Below are positions 53,032-63,759 of a DNA stretch of 64,000 bases, piece by piece. Numbering within the stretch: position 1 is the stretch's first letter; each line of letters starts with the position of its first letter. The stretch comes from Topomyia yanbarensis (lineage: Eukaryota; Arthropoda; Insecta; Diptera; Culicidae), in assembly GCF_030247195.1 (NCBI RefSeq), contig NC_080672.1, positions 306,745,115 to 306,809,114 of the forward strand, given 5' to 3'. The translations under genes and the position numbers were made by a program. The notes under the pieces are model-generated. The model was given only the letters and a program-made list of their open reading frames with translations, searched no databases and was not told the origin of the DNA.

Positions 53032-54227
53032 CCGTTGTGTGTCCGACGCGGTACCCGGGTACCTTTTTAAGTTTCAATTAATTAAATTCCTATGTTTTAT
53101 CCATAGCTGGAAATTTTGTGACATCTTAGAACTTCACTAAGTCAAGCTTTTGGGTTTTAGTAAAAGGCAAAGCTTTTGGGTTAATAATATTGTTGATATA
53201 GTAAGGGTGGGAGTGAGGAGGGGCTCCTGAATTTTTTTACTACGTAACAGCACTGAGAACTGACATACAAGTAAAGTTTTCAACTTGTGTAAGAAATAAA
53301 ACTGTCGCTTTGAAATGACAACAGCAAGTAGCAACTTGCCACTTGGCGGCGCTTCGATCGGCCAGCAATCGCTATACGGGACTTGTGTGCAAACTTGGAT
53401 AGAATGGTGATTCATGCATGCGAACCTGTATGCGATGGTGATTTTCAACGTATTTTCATTTAAATGTTTACACAGGTTTTTCGGGAAAATTTGTTCCAGC
53501 TTATATGTCTGTTCTCTGTGGTAACAGGCCGATGTGGGTACCCGGGTACCCACAAAACTAAAATACCCATAACTAAGGTAATATCCAACCGATTTCGATA
53601 CTTTTGGCCGTTTTGGATTCATGAACTCATCCACTTTTGGACTTGGTAAAAATGAGTCGGGTTACTTCATTCGGTTCCCGGGAATCCGGGTTTCCGGAAG
53701 CAGGTTCCAGTGCTGGGGTACTATTTGCGAACTTCAATGGAATACTAGCAATATGGGTATCAAAATTCTTGGAATTGCATCAGTAGGCTGTATCTCGTGG
53801 TTTTGGAACCATTTGGTGATTTGACCCCGGAACGGACATTCCGGAGCAGGTTCCCGTGGGGCCGTGAGTGGCCATTCCGTTCCAATTCCATTTTTCAAAT
53901 AGCCATAGGGTCTCGTAACAATAAAAAACAGACTTCCGAGACAATTTAAAGAGTTTTGATACACATATTGCTAGTACATTATTAAAATTTGCAAATCATA
54001 TCCTAGTACTGGAACATCACTCCGGAAAATCCAGATTACCAAAAACCAGATCCAGTATTCCGGTTCTATTGTACAGAATCAAAAAGTAGACGAGTTCCTG
54101 AATCCAAAACATCTAAAAGTGTCCAAATCGGTTAAAGGAAGTTATAGTTATGAGCATTTCAATTTGTGGGTACCCGGATACCCTCGTTGGCCTGTTAAAG
54201 GTGTTTTTTTTGTTGGACACATAACTG
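53032..54227. mobile_element. TTAA-flanked foldback with GGTACCCGGGTACC palindromes
   Basis: CCGTTGTGTGTCC at the left and GGACACATAACTG at the right are imperfect inverted repeats, each next to TTAA (53028-53031, 54228-54231). Inverted arms lie at about 53524-53640 and 54060-54175 (GGGTACCC next to CACAAA.., then CCGATTT..ACTTTT). GGTACCCGGGTACC occurs twice in direct order (53050-53063 and 53537-53550), so the stretch 53064-53536 may be an additional insertion or a tandem unit. Open frames inside are not coding. Confidence 0.6.
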
Positions 54228-54231
54228 TTAA

Positions 54232-54640
54232 AGATGAACATTTTCTTCTAATACAAAACTTTAGCTTCTATTTGTCAAAAGATATAAGTATCTATAATAT
54301 CGAAAATTGATGTTTTGATATCAATTTTGTGAAATTTTAAAAAATATCGTGCTCGCTATTTTTTGCTCAATTATACTTCGAATAATGACCTTATACGTAG
54401 TTGAAAAAGAATTATCTTTTGTTTGTCCCAACGAGTGATATTGGCATTCTAACTATAATAGTTAGATATGCGTTGCCATGAAACAAATTATTCGCCTTAA
54501 AACAATTTTAAAGTTGTCTCAAGACTACTTCAGTTTTTAATCAATACCGCAAAAGTTTTTTTGAAATGGCACGTGGGCGTCTGAGCGGGGTATGTGCATA
54601 AGGTTCCTTGAATGTAGCTGATACGTTGAGCAGATTTGCA
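54232..54640. other. No gene recognised
   Basis: AT-rich spacer without visible structure. Confidence 0.4.
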
Positions 54641-55350
54641 TTCGTAGGTTAAGTAAGATGGTATAGGTTAATGCAGCTGCATTCTAACCACACGAATTTG
54701 AGAATGCTGAGGAAGGTCAGCTGTGAATCCAGCAATACGGCGAGGTCCTTTAAAACTGACACTCTTTGGAGGGATTGTCCAGAAATCATATAACTCCGAG
54801 AGATTGGATTTTTTTTCTGCGGGTAAATGCGATCAGAGAGCATTCAGACACACTGAGAGTCAAAATGTTACTAATAAACCAATAATAGATATAACATCTA
54901 TGTATCGCTGTAGTACAATGCAGTCTTCTATGGGACGTATGATAAGAAACAGTTTAAGATCGTCAGGGTAGACTAGTTTGCATTCCGGCGGTAAGAGAAG
55001 CAAACGTTATTAAGTACAAGGAAAAAAGTAGGGGTTCCAATAGTGCTTCCCTAGTAGACTTCCGACATATTGATGAAGCTGTATGACTCAAGGTATACTA
55101 ATGTGACTGATTAGTATCGGTCAACGAGATATGAATCGAGCTCGCTAGCAGAAGAGAGTGATCGATGCGATCAAATGCCGCTTTAAGATACGCCTAGATA
55201 GCATCTACTTCAGCTCTAGATTTTATGTATTTAATACAGTGCAAAGTGAACTGAGCTAAATTCGTAGTTATGGATCTAGCTGGGAGAAGCCATGTTGTTC
55301 TGAATATGAGGGTCATGAGGCTTTTCAGTTGCAGGAGTGTAGAGCTAACG
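54640..55350 (-). pseudogene. Jockey-like reverse transcriptase remnant
   Basis: On the minus strand, in changing frames, I read LKAAFDRIDHSLLLA near 55170, LLFSLYLI near 55030, a degraded YPDDLKLF catalytic box near 54960, and SRSYMISGQSLQRVSVLKDLAVLLDSQLTFLS (54690-54800). These are RT palm and thumb blocks in the right order. There are many stops; the 5' and 3' parts are missing. Confidence 0.7.
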
Positions 55351-55436
55351 AAGCGACGCGGGAATTTTTTTTTCGTTTGCTTTGCTGTGAACGATCGGTG
55401 TGTTTAAGCTTCCGGTCTGTGCGAGATCAGGGGCTA

Positions 55437-55856
55437 CCCGAATAGAAATGTACAGTAACAAAACCTTGATTTTCACTGTGACAGTACAGTATTTTTACAA
55501 TAATTTACAGTAAGTTTTAGTGTTATGCTACAACACAAAAACAATAAACTTTAACGTTTTTAAAGTAAATTTCAATGTAAAATAGACTTTTACAGTGAAA
55601 AAGGGGGGTGGTTATGTATCTTAACATTAAAAAAATCAGTTTTTCTCCATACATTTTTTTCTCGAAAACAGTAAAATTTAATGTGAATGCACTGTATCAG
55701 TTTTTTGCTGAACAGTGAAATTTATGTTACATGAAATTTTATTGTAAATCTACTGTGAGAACTTGGCATCGAACAATGTTGAAACAGTAATAACTATAAT
55801 ATTTATTATTTTATGATTGTTTGTAGGGTAAATGCTATTGTAAAATTCTATCCGGG
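55437..55856. mobile_element. TA-flanked MITE with CCCGRATAGAA ends
   Basis: CCCGAATAGAAATGTACAGTA at the left pairs with TATTGTAAAATTCTATCCGGG at the right (imperfect inverse). TA flanks both sides (55435-55436, 55857-55858). The 420-bp interior is dense in TTTACAGTAAA-like words in both orientations. Confidence 0.7.
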
Positions 55857-55942
55857 TATACTGGAAGAAAAAACATATCAAAAATAAGTATGAGATGTAT
55901 AATTCCGCCTTTAGGAAAAAATATTTCACGGTGTGTTTGGTA

Positions 55943-56256
55943 CTAGGGGCAGATCACTCTAAGAATGTATAATAAATTTGCTTCAGATTAGAAAAAATGC
56001 ATTTAATTTCCATTTTTGCATCAACTTAGCATTCCCTCGCAGAAAAGCTCGTTTAACAAACGTCCCACGCTGATCCACTTTGTTCGACGTTTTGTTGCAT
56101 GTAGGGCTAGTTTTTTGTAGGATTTTGACGTCTTACACGCAACGCAAAATACATTGCACGCAACGCAAAATATATTATGAATTTCTATTTTGATGGAAAG
56201 AAATTTATTTAATTTCGCTGAGTTCTAAAAATGCATCACAAGTGATCTGCCCCTAG
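55943..56256. mobile_element. hAT MITE, 8-bp duplication GTTTGGTA
   Basis: CTAGGGGCAGATCACT and AGTGATCTGCCCCTAG are perfect 16-bp inverted termini of a 314-bp noncoding element. GTTTGGTA occurs immediately on both sides (55935-55942, 56257-56264). Confidence 0.9.
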
Positions 56257-56264
56257 GTTTGGTA

Positions 56265-57809
56265 GAACAAGTTTATTCGAAAAAAAATTAGCATATCTAA
56301 AATTTCAGTATATGATAGAATGGACTTTTCCCTTTCATTTACAATCAAAAGTAAAATATTCTGCCGGGGGTTCCAGAACAACTTTTCATTTTAAAGACTT
56401 TTTGTTTGAAAACGTTGGTTTTGCAAAGAAACTGTTTCACAATTTTGCTACTAGTTATTGCTATAGACATTCAAATATTACTAAAAGTGAGAATCGGATG
56501 GGTAATTTCATTGTCTACAACTATGCATAGAAGTATAAATCGATCCAAAATCGGTCGGGAAAGTTATTAAAATTTTGCCAAAGTTTTAAATTTACACGGG
56601 GCCTATTGGGTAATAAGCCAATTCCAAAAAAATATTTTCATTTGTGATAAATGGTTTGCTTTAATTAAACAGTGTATTCAGAGGAATCTGAGTGCTGACA
56701 AAGTCCTACCTGAAAGCAGAAAAAACATAGTTCCAGATTCCACTAGCTCTTACACACAAATGATATCCTATGACCAAGGAGGTATATAGAAGAGCAGACA
56801 AAGTTTGTATTAAATTCGGACTCTGACCGTTTCAAAATTAGTATAAAAATGATGGAAAAAATATAATTCTATGAGATTTAGGTTCAAGGTTGGTGACTTT
56901 TAGGAAATATTAGAGAAAACAAATTGCATTTGTTCCTAGAGGCAATTAGTACAGGCGAGTTGAGTCAAACGTTAAAGTCTCGACAAACATATGATTACGG
57001 CGTCAAAATTCACTTTGAATGAAAATTCCGAACAAACGGTCACTCACCAATCACAGATTTTGATAGTAAACAAAAGAGAAAGGTTTTCCCTTGCATTTAG
57101 TGCGGTGAACGATGTTCGGCCAGTAACGTTTTGTCAGGAATTTCCCTTTAAAGAGAATTTGTGACAGTTGGCATTTACGCCGTAATCACATGTTTGTCGA
57201 GAAGTGTTTAAATCGCCTGACCATGTCGGTCAGCCTTTTTTGAATGGGATGTCTGATTTTTTTCAAAATAATTATCTGAAAAGTGCCTTGGCATCCTTGA
57301 TTCCAGTACAGTACGCAGCCACCACTGCGAAAGTGAATAAATCAGAGCTGCCACGCACACCTCGGAGTAAATTAGTTTGATTCCTTTTTATTTTCAGTTT
57401 TGAAAAATGCAAAATCTACCAACTTTACAGTTTATACGCGAAACATCCCCCCTAATCATGCAGCACCCCCTATTATTATGATTACTACTTTGAACTGATT
57501 AGAAATTAGTTTTTTAAAGATTTTTGTTAATAATAAATTGTTGAACGCACAAAAATTTTCAAAAATTTATTTTATTCACTGAACGATAAATTTGAATTTT
57601 TTATTATGACAATACGGATTCTCAATAAAATTATCTGGCAGCTCAGGTCAATATCTTGAAATGTCAAAAGTTATCAACAAAAGACATCTGTGTGTTGAAA
57701 TTTGTGAAAATGCAACAAAAATGTTTTGAATAATTTTGCCATAAGTAAATAGGTTTATATTTGGGAGTTAGTTTTACCTAGATTGTGAGAATTTTGTTAA
57801 AAGTAAAAA
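56265..57809. other. Upstream region of the TBC1D9-like gene
   Basis: No coding exon recognised. It holds the shared repeat at 56930-57240 (relative of 13331-13440) and the MITE inside it. The 600 bases before the proposed ATG are AT-rich. I could not pick a promoter element with confidence. Confidence 0.45.
56979..57201. mobile_element. CTCGACAAACATATGATTACGG MITE, complete copy
   Basis: CTCGACAAACATATGATTAC begins and GTAATCACATGTTTGTCGAG ends this 223-bp foldback. AAGT flanks both sides (56975-56978, 57202-57205). The related sequence at 13331-13440 without the insert confirms the insertion point. Confidence 0.8.
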
Positions 57810-60800
57810 ATGTGGATTCCACCGCGAGAATGTGCAATGCCCTTCGCTTTTTGGTAAAGTGCATTACAATACCTATTTCAAACGTTACGCCCGTCGATTT
57901 TTCTCGTTCGATTAATTAATGTTGCCCTGTTACAGGACCAGCGAAAGTACATTAACCACATCCAACTATTTCCTGCTCCAGCACCGGAAAGGCCATGGAG
58001 GCCTGCGAGGTTTTTCGTCTATGCTGGTCGGTACGCTGGATAATGTTCTCGATACGAAACCGTCACCGTACCGGATTTTGCATGTTCAACCCTCGACGGG
58101 ACTTTACTATGGTGAGTTGAATTTTTGATATGTGAAATAATATTGGTTGCCACCTGGTTAGTTTGCAAAACATTTGCAATCGGTTTCGTCATGTACGATT
58201 TAGCTTTTTTGGTGATGCTTATGTTTCGAAATGGAAGAGAAAGCCAGATAAGAATGAATGACTCATACCATTTGTCTGGTTCAACTAAATATTTATTTTT
58301 ATGTGTAAATAATATACAAATAGATGCGTATATAAGTATTAAATTTCAGAAATTGCCTCGGACATCACATTGGAAGCTATCCTGAGAGACTGGGAATGGC
58401 TGTCTAAGAACTTGTTTCGTGTGATCAATGAAATGGAAACGGATGAAGAAGTCACAAACTTTACTATCTGTAAAATACAGTCGTTGCTGGCACACAATAC
58501 TCGACCAACGGAGGAGATGGTCGATCCATCTAGCTTTCAAATCATGGTCAACAAATTTCGGGACAAGTTCAAGATGCCGGAAGATGAGAAGCTAGTTAGC
58601 TATTACTCATGCAGCTATATTAAAAAAGTTCCCAGACAAGGACAGTTGTATCTTTCATTGAATCACTTGTGCTTCTATTCGTACATTTTCGGTGCAGAGA
58701 GTAAGCTGCGATTTCGTTACACTGAACTAACAGATATCAAAAAGTCCGGCAATATGATCACAATCAAGACAACTGGAAGCAAGGAGTACACTTTTGCGTT
58801 CCTCTACTCACCTAGCGAGGCACACAATTTGATTGAACAAATGAGCAAAATAACAATGCAAAAGTTGATCCAGGATCCGGAGCGACCGATTTTGAACCAC
58901 GACCCAATGGTTGGACGAAAGATGGAAAAGAATGTAAGTCAGAAAACGGTTCTGCTGCGAGATTTAACTACCAGACAGCTATCGGACGAATATCGAGCGC
59001 ATTTCCGGCTTCCTTTGACAGAAATTCTGGATGGAAGGATCAGCGCTTCATTGTGGACACCGTACACTAAGAAACATGTGAGTGGGATGATCTATCTGTC
59101 ACAGAGTTACCTCTGCTTCAAAGGCGATGTGTACGGATTGGTTGCACTTGTTATTCCGCTAAGCAAAATTATGGTATGATAGTAGTTTATGTGTTTGCAC
59201 GTTTAGTTATTAACTTACTATTTTCAATTTTTCAGAGTGTTGAAAAGAAGGAAGATCATCACGATCGGTTTAGCAATCGCATTATTGTTACTACTTCTGA
59301 TGCAAACATATTTCTTTTCTCACACATTTTGGATCGCGATTTTTTGATAGGCAGAATATCTGTTCTACTCTCCAAAACTGCGATGTAAGTCTTTCTTGAT
59401 ATTCCTATCTTACACAAATTCTGAGGATTAAAATTTCAGGCCGAGCAAGCAGATAGATGACATCGATTGGACAAAGCAGGAACCCCTGATGCACCTTTTT
59501 AAAGATCCCGACAATAAAGCCTTTGACGATCTGCAAGCTGAGAAGGTACGTGACTGGAACTGTCGGGCCAGATTGCATTTCTCATAATACAAGATTTTTT
59601 GTCAATATTCTAAATTGCTCATTCGCTTATTTCAGCTTAAAAAATGGGAAGAACACTTTTACATCTATGGCCGGGGTGTTTCCATGTTTCGCACAACCGA
59701 AACCATCAACTTGGTTATTGACGGTATACCGGACCAGCTGCGCCGCGAAATGTGGATGGTGTACTCGGGTGCGATTCACATGAAACTGATGAATCCAGGC
59801 CTGTATAAAGAATTGGTTCAGCGAGCTAAAGACCAACCGCAGACATCTACATTTGAAGAGATTGAACGGGACCTGCATCGATCGCTTCCGGAACATCCGG
59901 CATTTCAAACCAACATCGGCATTATGGCACTACGCCGAGTGCTGCAGGCGTACGCTCTGCGAAATCCGGAAATTGGATACTGCCAGGCGATGAACATTGT
60001 AACGTCTGTTTTTCTTATCTATTGCGACGAAGAGGACGCATTTTGGATTCTGAGCTGTCTGTGTGAATCGCTGCTGCCAGATTACTACAACGACAAGGTA
60101 GTCGGAGCGCAAATCGATCAGGGTTCACTAGATGAACTGATCACGAGTCACCTGCCGAGCTTGCATGTGAAGTTAGGTGATCTAGGCATGATTCGGATGA
60201 TCTCGCTCTCCTGGTTCCTGACCATCTTTCTCAGCGTTATGCCATACGAGAGTGCACTGCACATAATAGACTGCTTTCTCTGCGATGGAGCAAAAGTGAT
60301 ATTCATTGTAAGGACTAATTAATTTAAAATTATCTCTTGGGAAAATTATCGATTTTTTTGTTTTCCAATTTGTAGATAGCTTTAAAAATCCTTGAGTGGA
60401 ATCAGGACAAACTTTTAGATTGTAACGACGATGGGGAAGCGATGCAGCTACTCTCCAACTATCTGATGGGAATTTATAACGATGAGGTGCAACAAATCAA
60501 AAATATGGATAAAGAACGAAATCAGCTAAGGGTAAATCCGAGGATTTTTTTAAGATCAAATTATCAATCTTTTTAAAAACCAAATATTCTAGAGTCAATC
60601 GGTGCAAACACTAATCTACGAAGCATATACCAAGTTCGGGAAAGCAATAACATCACAGAAGATTGAGGAGCTGAGAAACAAACACCGGCGCTTGACAGTG
60701 CACCAATTGGAAAAGGACTTGGAAAATAGTTTTGTGAAGAACTATAAGGAGAATGGGTATTTCGACGCAGAGGAGTTACGGATGTTGCTCTGCTATACGA

Positions 60801-61328
60801 AGGATGAAAAGTTAAACCTAAAAAACTGCAGTCGCCAAACTTCGGTTAATGTGGAACCGGTTTACGATGCGGCATTGCTGAGTGATGCAAAGAAACGGTT
60901 CCGTGATAATCGGTACGACTGTTTCCGAGTGGATTTCGAGACGTTCCGCAAGTTGTTCGTGGATCTTACGCCCTGGGGGCATGTTCAAAGTATTGATATA
61001 GCGGAGAAACTGTTTCGGGTTGGTTGAGAATTTATAGTGGACATCTTATGCTATTTATTTCCAAATTATTTCCAATATTTTTCAGCTTATGGACAAACAA
61101 GTATGTGGCTATTTGGAGTTTAAACAACTCATATTTGCCTTGGGAATCATTTGCTCAAAACGTGCTACGGAAAAGTTGAAACTGCTGTACATACTGCACT
61201 TGCCGCCACTGTTGTCCGCACACGAGATCGAAAACAGTAGCCGAACAGAGTCGAGAGATTCCGACACGGAGGTTGCAACGGAAGCGGAATGCTTTTTCAG
61301 GCAAGTGTTTAATGAAATTTACAATTAA
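57810..61328 (+). CDS. TBC1D9: TBC1D9-type Rab GTPase-activating protein (9 exons assembled)
   Basis: TBC proteins stimulate GTP hydrolysis by Rab GTPases and so switch off membrane traffic steps; GRAM domains bind membranes. Exons by splice sites and homology: 57810-57853, 57936-58111, 58350-59173, 59236-59384, 59440-59545, 59636-60307, 60376-60531, 60593-61018, 61086-61328. Phases join without a break, giving 931 codons. Exon 1 is short: it supplies MWIPPRE..FAFW, the family's usual start. GRAM1 spans about residues 144-212 and GRAM2 about 290-355. The TBC domain starts near 463, with IERDLHR (Arg finger R515) and GYCQAMN (Gln finger Q550) intact. The EF-hand-like loop at 854-865 lacks the acidic ligands and the final Glu. 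Introns are 55-238 bases. Vertebrate family members continue several hundred residues further, so the 61328 stop may mark a short isoform; a GC donor at 61301 offers an alternative. Confidence 0.9.
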
Positions 61329-61841
61329 TATCTAAAGAAGCATTACTCACATGTGCTTGGCTCTCATGCCAAAAGACAGTTCGTTTCCCTATGCTCGTCA
61401 GCGATCCAGATTTTCGGTGATTGGCTAACCGAGGCATCACTCGGTACCAGCTAGTTGATTTAGACGTTCACAAACGTTGTGTGAACTGTTCGTATTTAGC
61501 GTCTAGCTGGCGCTAATTTGGTGTTAGTTTAGGTCAAGTTGGTGTCAGTTACTGACAAGTGGAACACGAAACAGAATCCAACTTTGTAAAGAAACAAGAT
61601 GAAAAGTCTGCAATGGTATCGTTCTTCCATGACCACCTTTTATAGTAGCATCAATAACCATTTTGGTTTTAGTTTGGATTTATCAAACTAGGTGGTGTGC
61701 TTTTAACGATATTAATTCAAACAATGCATAGAGCTTTATTTAATTACCGCTTAACGCGTAATCCCAAATAAATCATTTTAAAAGCTTTATTCCACTATCT
61801 TTAACTCATCATTCGCATATCTCCATCACGACTAGCTATCA
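61329..61841. other. Downstream of the TBC1D9-like gene; no further exon recognised
   Basis: AT-rich. I found no continuation of the expected C-terminal TBC1D9 sequence here or later in the window. Missing exons, if any, would lie beyond 64000. Confidence 0.45.
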
Positions 61842-62338
61842 GGGTTAAACGGTTGTATACCATTCCCCAGAAAGCCAATTCCCAGAATTCCATCTCCCAG
61901 AATGTACCGTTCCCCAGAAAGATATTGCCCAGAATGTACCATTCGCTAGAAAGCCATTATCCATAATGCTTCATTCTCCAGAAAATCATACCCCAGAATG
62001 CCTCATTCGTCAGAAAAGTTAATGTTCGTAATCATTTTTTGTGGTGGAGCCTAAGGTTAGCTCATTACCTAATTCAAGGAGCCGCTGAGGTCATGCCGCC
62101 GAATGTGGCTGCCTCTCGCAAGCAAATCTGATATCCACTCGTAAAACCGGTTTACTCGATCATAGGGATTGGTTCCTTCTTTCAAACATGAGCAGTTTTT
62201 TTGATTTTGTATGCCAAATAACTCTTGCACGTAAATTTGTCATATTTTCATTCTTCTTTTGAACTTTTCTTGAATCTACATTAAAATCGAAATGAATGCT
62301 CATTTTGACAAAAGGTTTGGTGTGTTTTTAGAGCATTT

Positions 62339-62440
62339 CTCGACAAACATGACAGCACAGCCCAAGTTTTCTCTTTTGTTTACTACCGACATCTGTGGTT
62401 GGAGAGTAACGGTTTGTCCAGAATTTCCGCTAAAAGTGAA
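62339..62440. repeat. CTCGACAAAC MITE fragment
   Basis: CTCGACAAACATGACAGC, then TTTTCTCTTTTGTTTACTA and AACGGTTTGTCCAGAATTTCC, match the ends and inner parts of the complete copy at 56979-57201 with a deletion. Nested in the MULE-like element. Confidence 0.6.
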
Positions 62441-62576
62441 TTAGATTAGATTAGATTCTGCAATTTGTTCTACATGTTTCCTGGACAATAGTACTTTATG
62501 GGGAAAACACTTTATTTTTTTTTTGGTGTGGAATGTGCACGAAAGCGAAAGCGTTTGATGGAAGTGGGAACAAGTA

Positions 62577-62843
62577 CAGTCGTGATTCGTTGGTTGGGCC
62601 ACAGCCTATGTCCAACTAACGAATTTGATTCGTTAGTTGGACCGACTGACATACGTCCAAAACTATCCAAAGGACACGTTAGTAGTGTAAATGCTTCTGT
62701 TCACATCTCTGATTATTTTCGGTTTGATTGTCATGATTGATTTTGACATTAAGATGCTTTTTAGTTGGACAATGGTCCAACTAGCAGAGGTCCAACTAAA
62801 AAGCGGTCCAGTTCAAAAGTGACCAACCAGCGTATCACGACTG
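62577..62843. mobile_element. CAGTCGTGATTCGCTGGTTGG MITE, copy 2 (TA duplication)
   Basis: CAGTCGTGATTCGTTGGTTG and the inverse ending ATCACGACTG bound 267 bp, flanked by TA (62575-62576, 62844-62845). It is inverted relative to 51994-52255 and nested in the MULE-like element. Confidence 0.85.
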
Positions 62844-63070
62844 TAGTAAGTTAAAAAGATCAAATGAATGAAAAATAAAGCTTTTCTGGGGAATGACTTT
62901 CTGGGAAATGGTGCATTCTGGGGGATGGAATTCTGGGGAATGGTACATTCTGGGAAATGATTTTATGGGGTATAGTATTTTCTGGGGGATGGTGTTCTGG
63001 GGGGTGGAATTCTGAGGAATGGCTTTCTGAGGAATGATTTTCGGACGAATAGTATACAATCGGGTTAAAC

Positions 63071-63430
63071 TATGCGGTAAAGAGATTTTCCAGCTCGTAA
63101 CTGGTGAGCTTGCCAATTCACACGCTACAAAGAACCATGTATAGAGAATGTGATTGCACACATAATTAAACAAACAGTTCTCTCTCTCTCCACTCAAATT
63201 GTCTCATTTTTCCTAAGGCGAAGCAATAATTATATTTGCTGTATGTGACAGTGTCATCGTACCAAATTTTCGCTCCTTTCCAACATATCCCTTACAAACC
63301 ACATGTCGCCCTTGAGTGCACTGTCTACAGACACTTTTGAAAATGGATTAGAGAATCGGAGACAAATAACAAGTTTACTGCTGCGACTTGTATTAATTTA
63401 TTCTGCGTCATTCTACTAATGTGTATCTGA
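63071..63430. other. No gene recognised
   Basis: Unremarkable spacer with a short (CT)n run near 63180. Confidence 0.4.
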
Positions 63431-63431
63431 T

Positions 63432-63480
63432 TTCGTCGCTATTGTGCTATCTTATGACAAGTGCCATTTCGCCGTCATCG
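63432..63480. repeat. Terminus of the TTGTGCTATCTTATGAC MITE family
   Basis: TCGTCGCTATTGTGCTATCT and the following TATGACAAGTGCCATTT match one end of 38466-39214. The rest of the element is not present in the window. Confidence 0.7.
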
Positions 63481-63599
63481 AAATAATAAGTTCCACGTTT
63501 GAAATGTACTTTGCCCATTCATAAATCAAGTATTTTAAATGAGCGTGTGCGTGTCTGTGTATTTCATTTGTTCAGTTTAGTGCTCTGATGTACTCATCT

Positions 63600-63759
63600 G
63601 CACTTTGTTTGGTAGCTTATATGATTTATTTATTTATTTGAAAAGCTTTAATCTTCTAGGTCATTCGCCTTGGGCGCATAACAAAAAGTAAAAGAAGAAA
63701 ATGAATATTTACAAATCTAATTTGCAAATTATTGTTCTGTTTCACGCGTATTGTTGTTC
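63600..63759 (-). other. 3' UTR of the minus-strand retroelement at the window end
   Basis: Follows the stop at 63760-63762 on the minus strand. It ends near a TTTATTTATTTATTTG run (63627-63641), i.e. (AAAT)n in element orientation, a common tail type in mosquito non-LTR elements. Confidence 0.5.

Larger units (their letters stand above)
61851..63061. mobile_element. MULE-like element with 9-bp duplication and repeat-built arms
   Basis: GGTTGTATACCATTC at the left and GAATAGTATACAATC at the right are inverted termini. GGGTTAAAC flanks both sides (61842-61850, 63062-63070). Nine-base duplications and long arms suit Mutator-like elements. A reading with TTAA duplication is also possible, because TTAA sits inside that 9-mer. 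Each arm of about 165-190 bp is an array of 10-11-bp CCCCAGAATNNCATT-like units (61860-62015 and, inverted, 62885-63050). The minus frame 62835-63197 reads these as Ile-Pro-Gln-Lys-type repeats and is not a gene. No transposase. Confidence 0.65.

Noticed and set aside
53137..53634. 165-codon minus-strand frame
   Set aside because: Falls inside a foldback element, crosses its palindrome, and has no recognisable domain.
62835..63197. 120-codon minus-strand Pro/Gln/Lys repeat frame
   Set aside because: Reads the short-unit arm of the MULE-like element; no sign of a gene.
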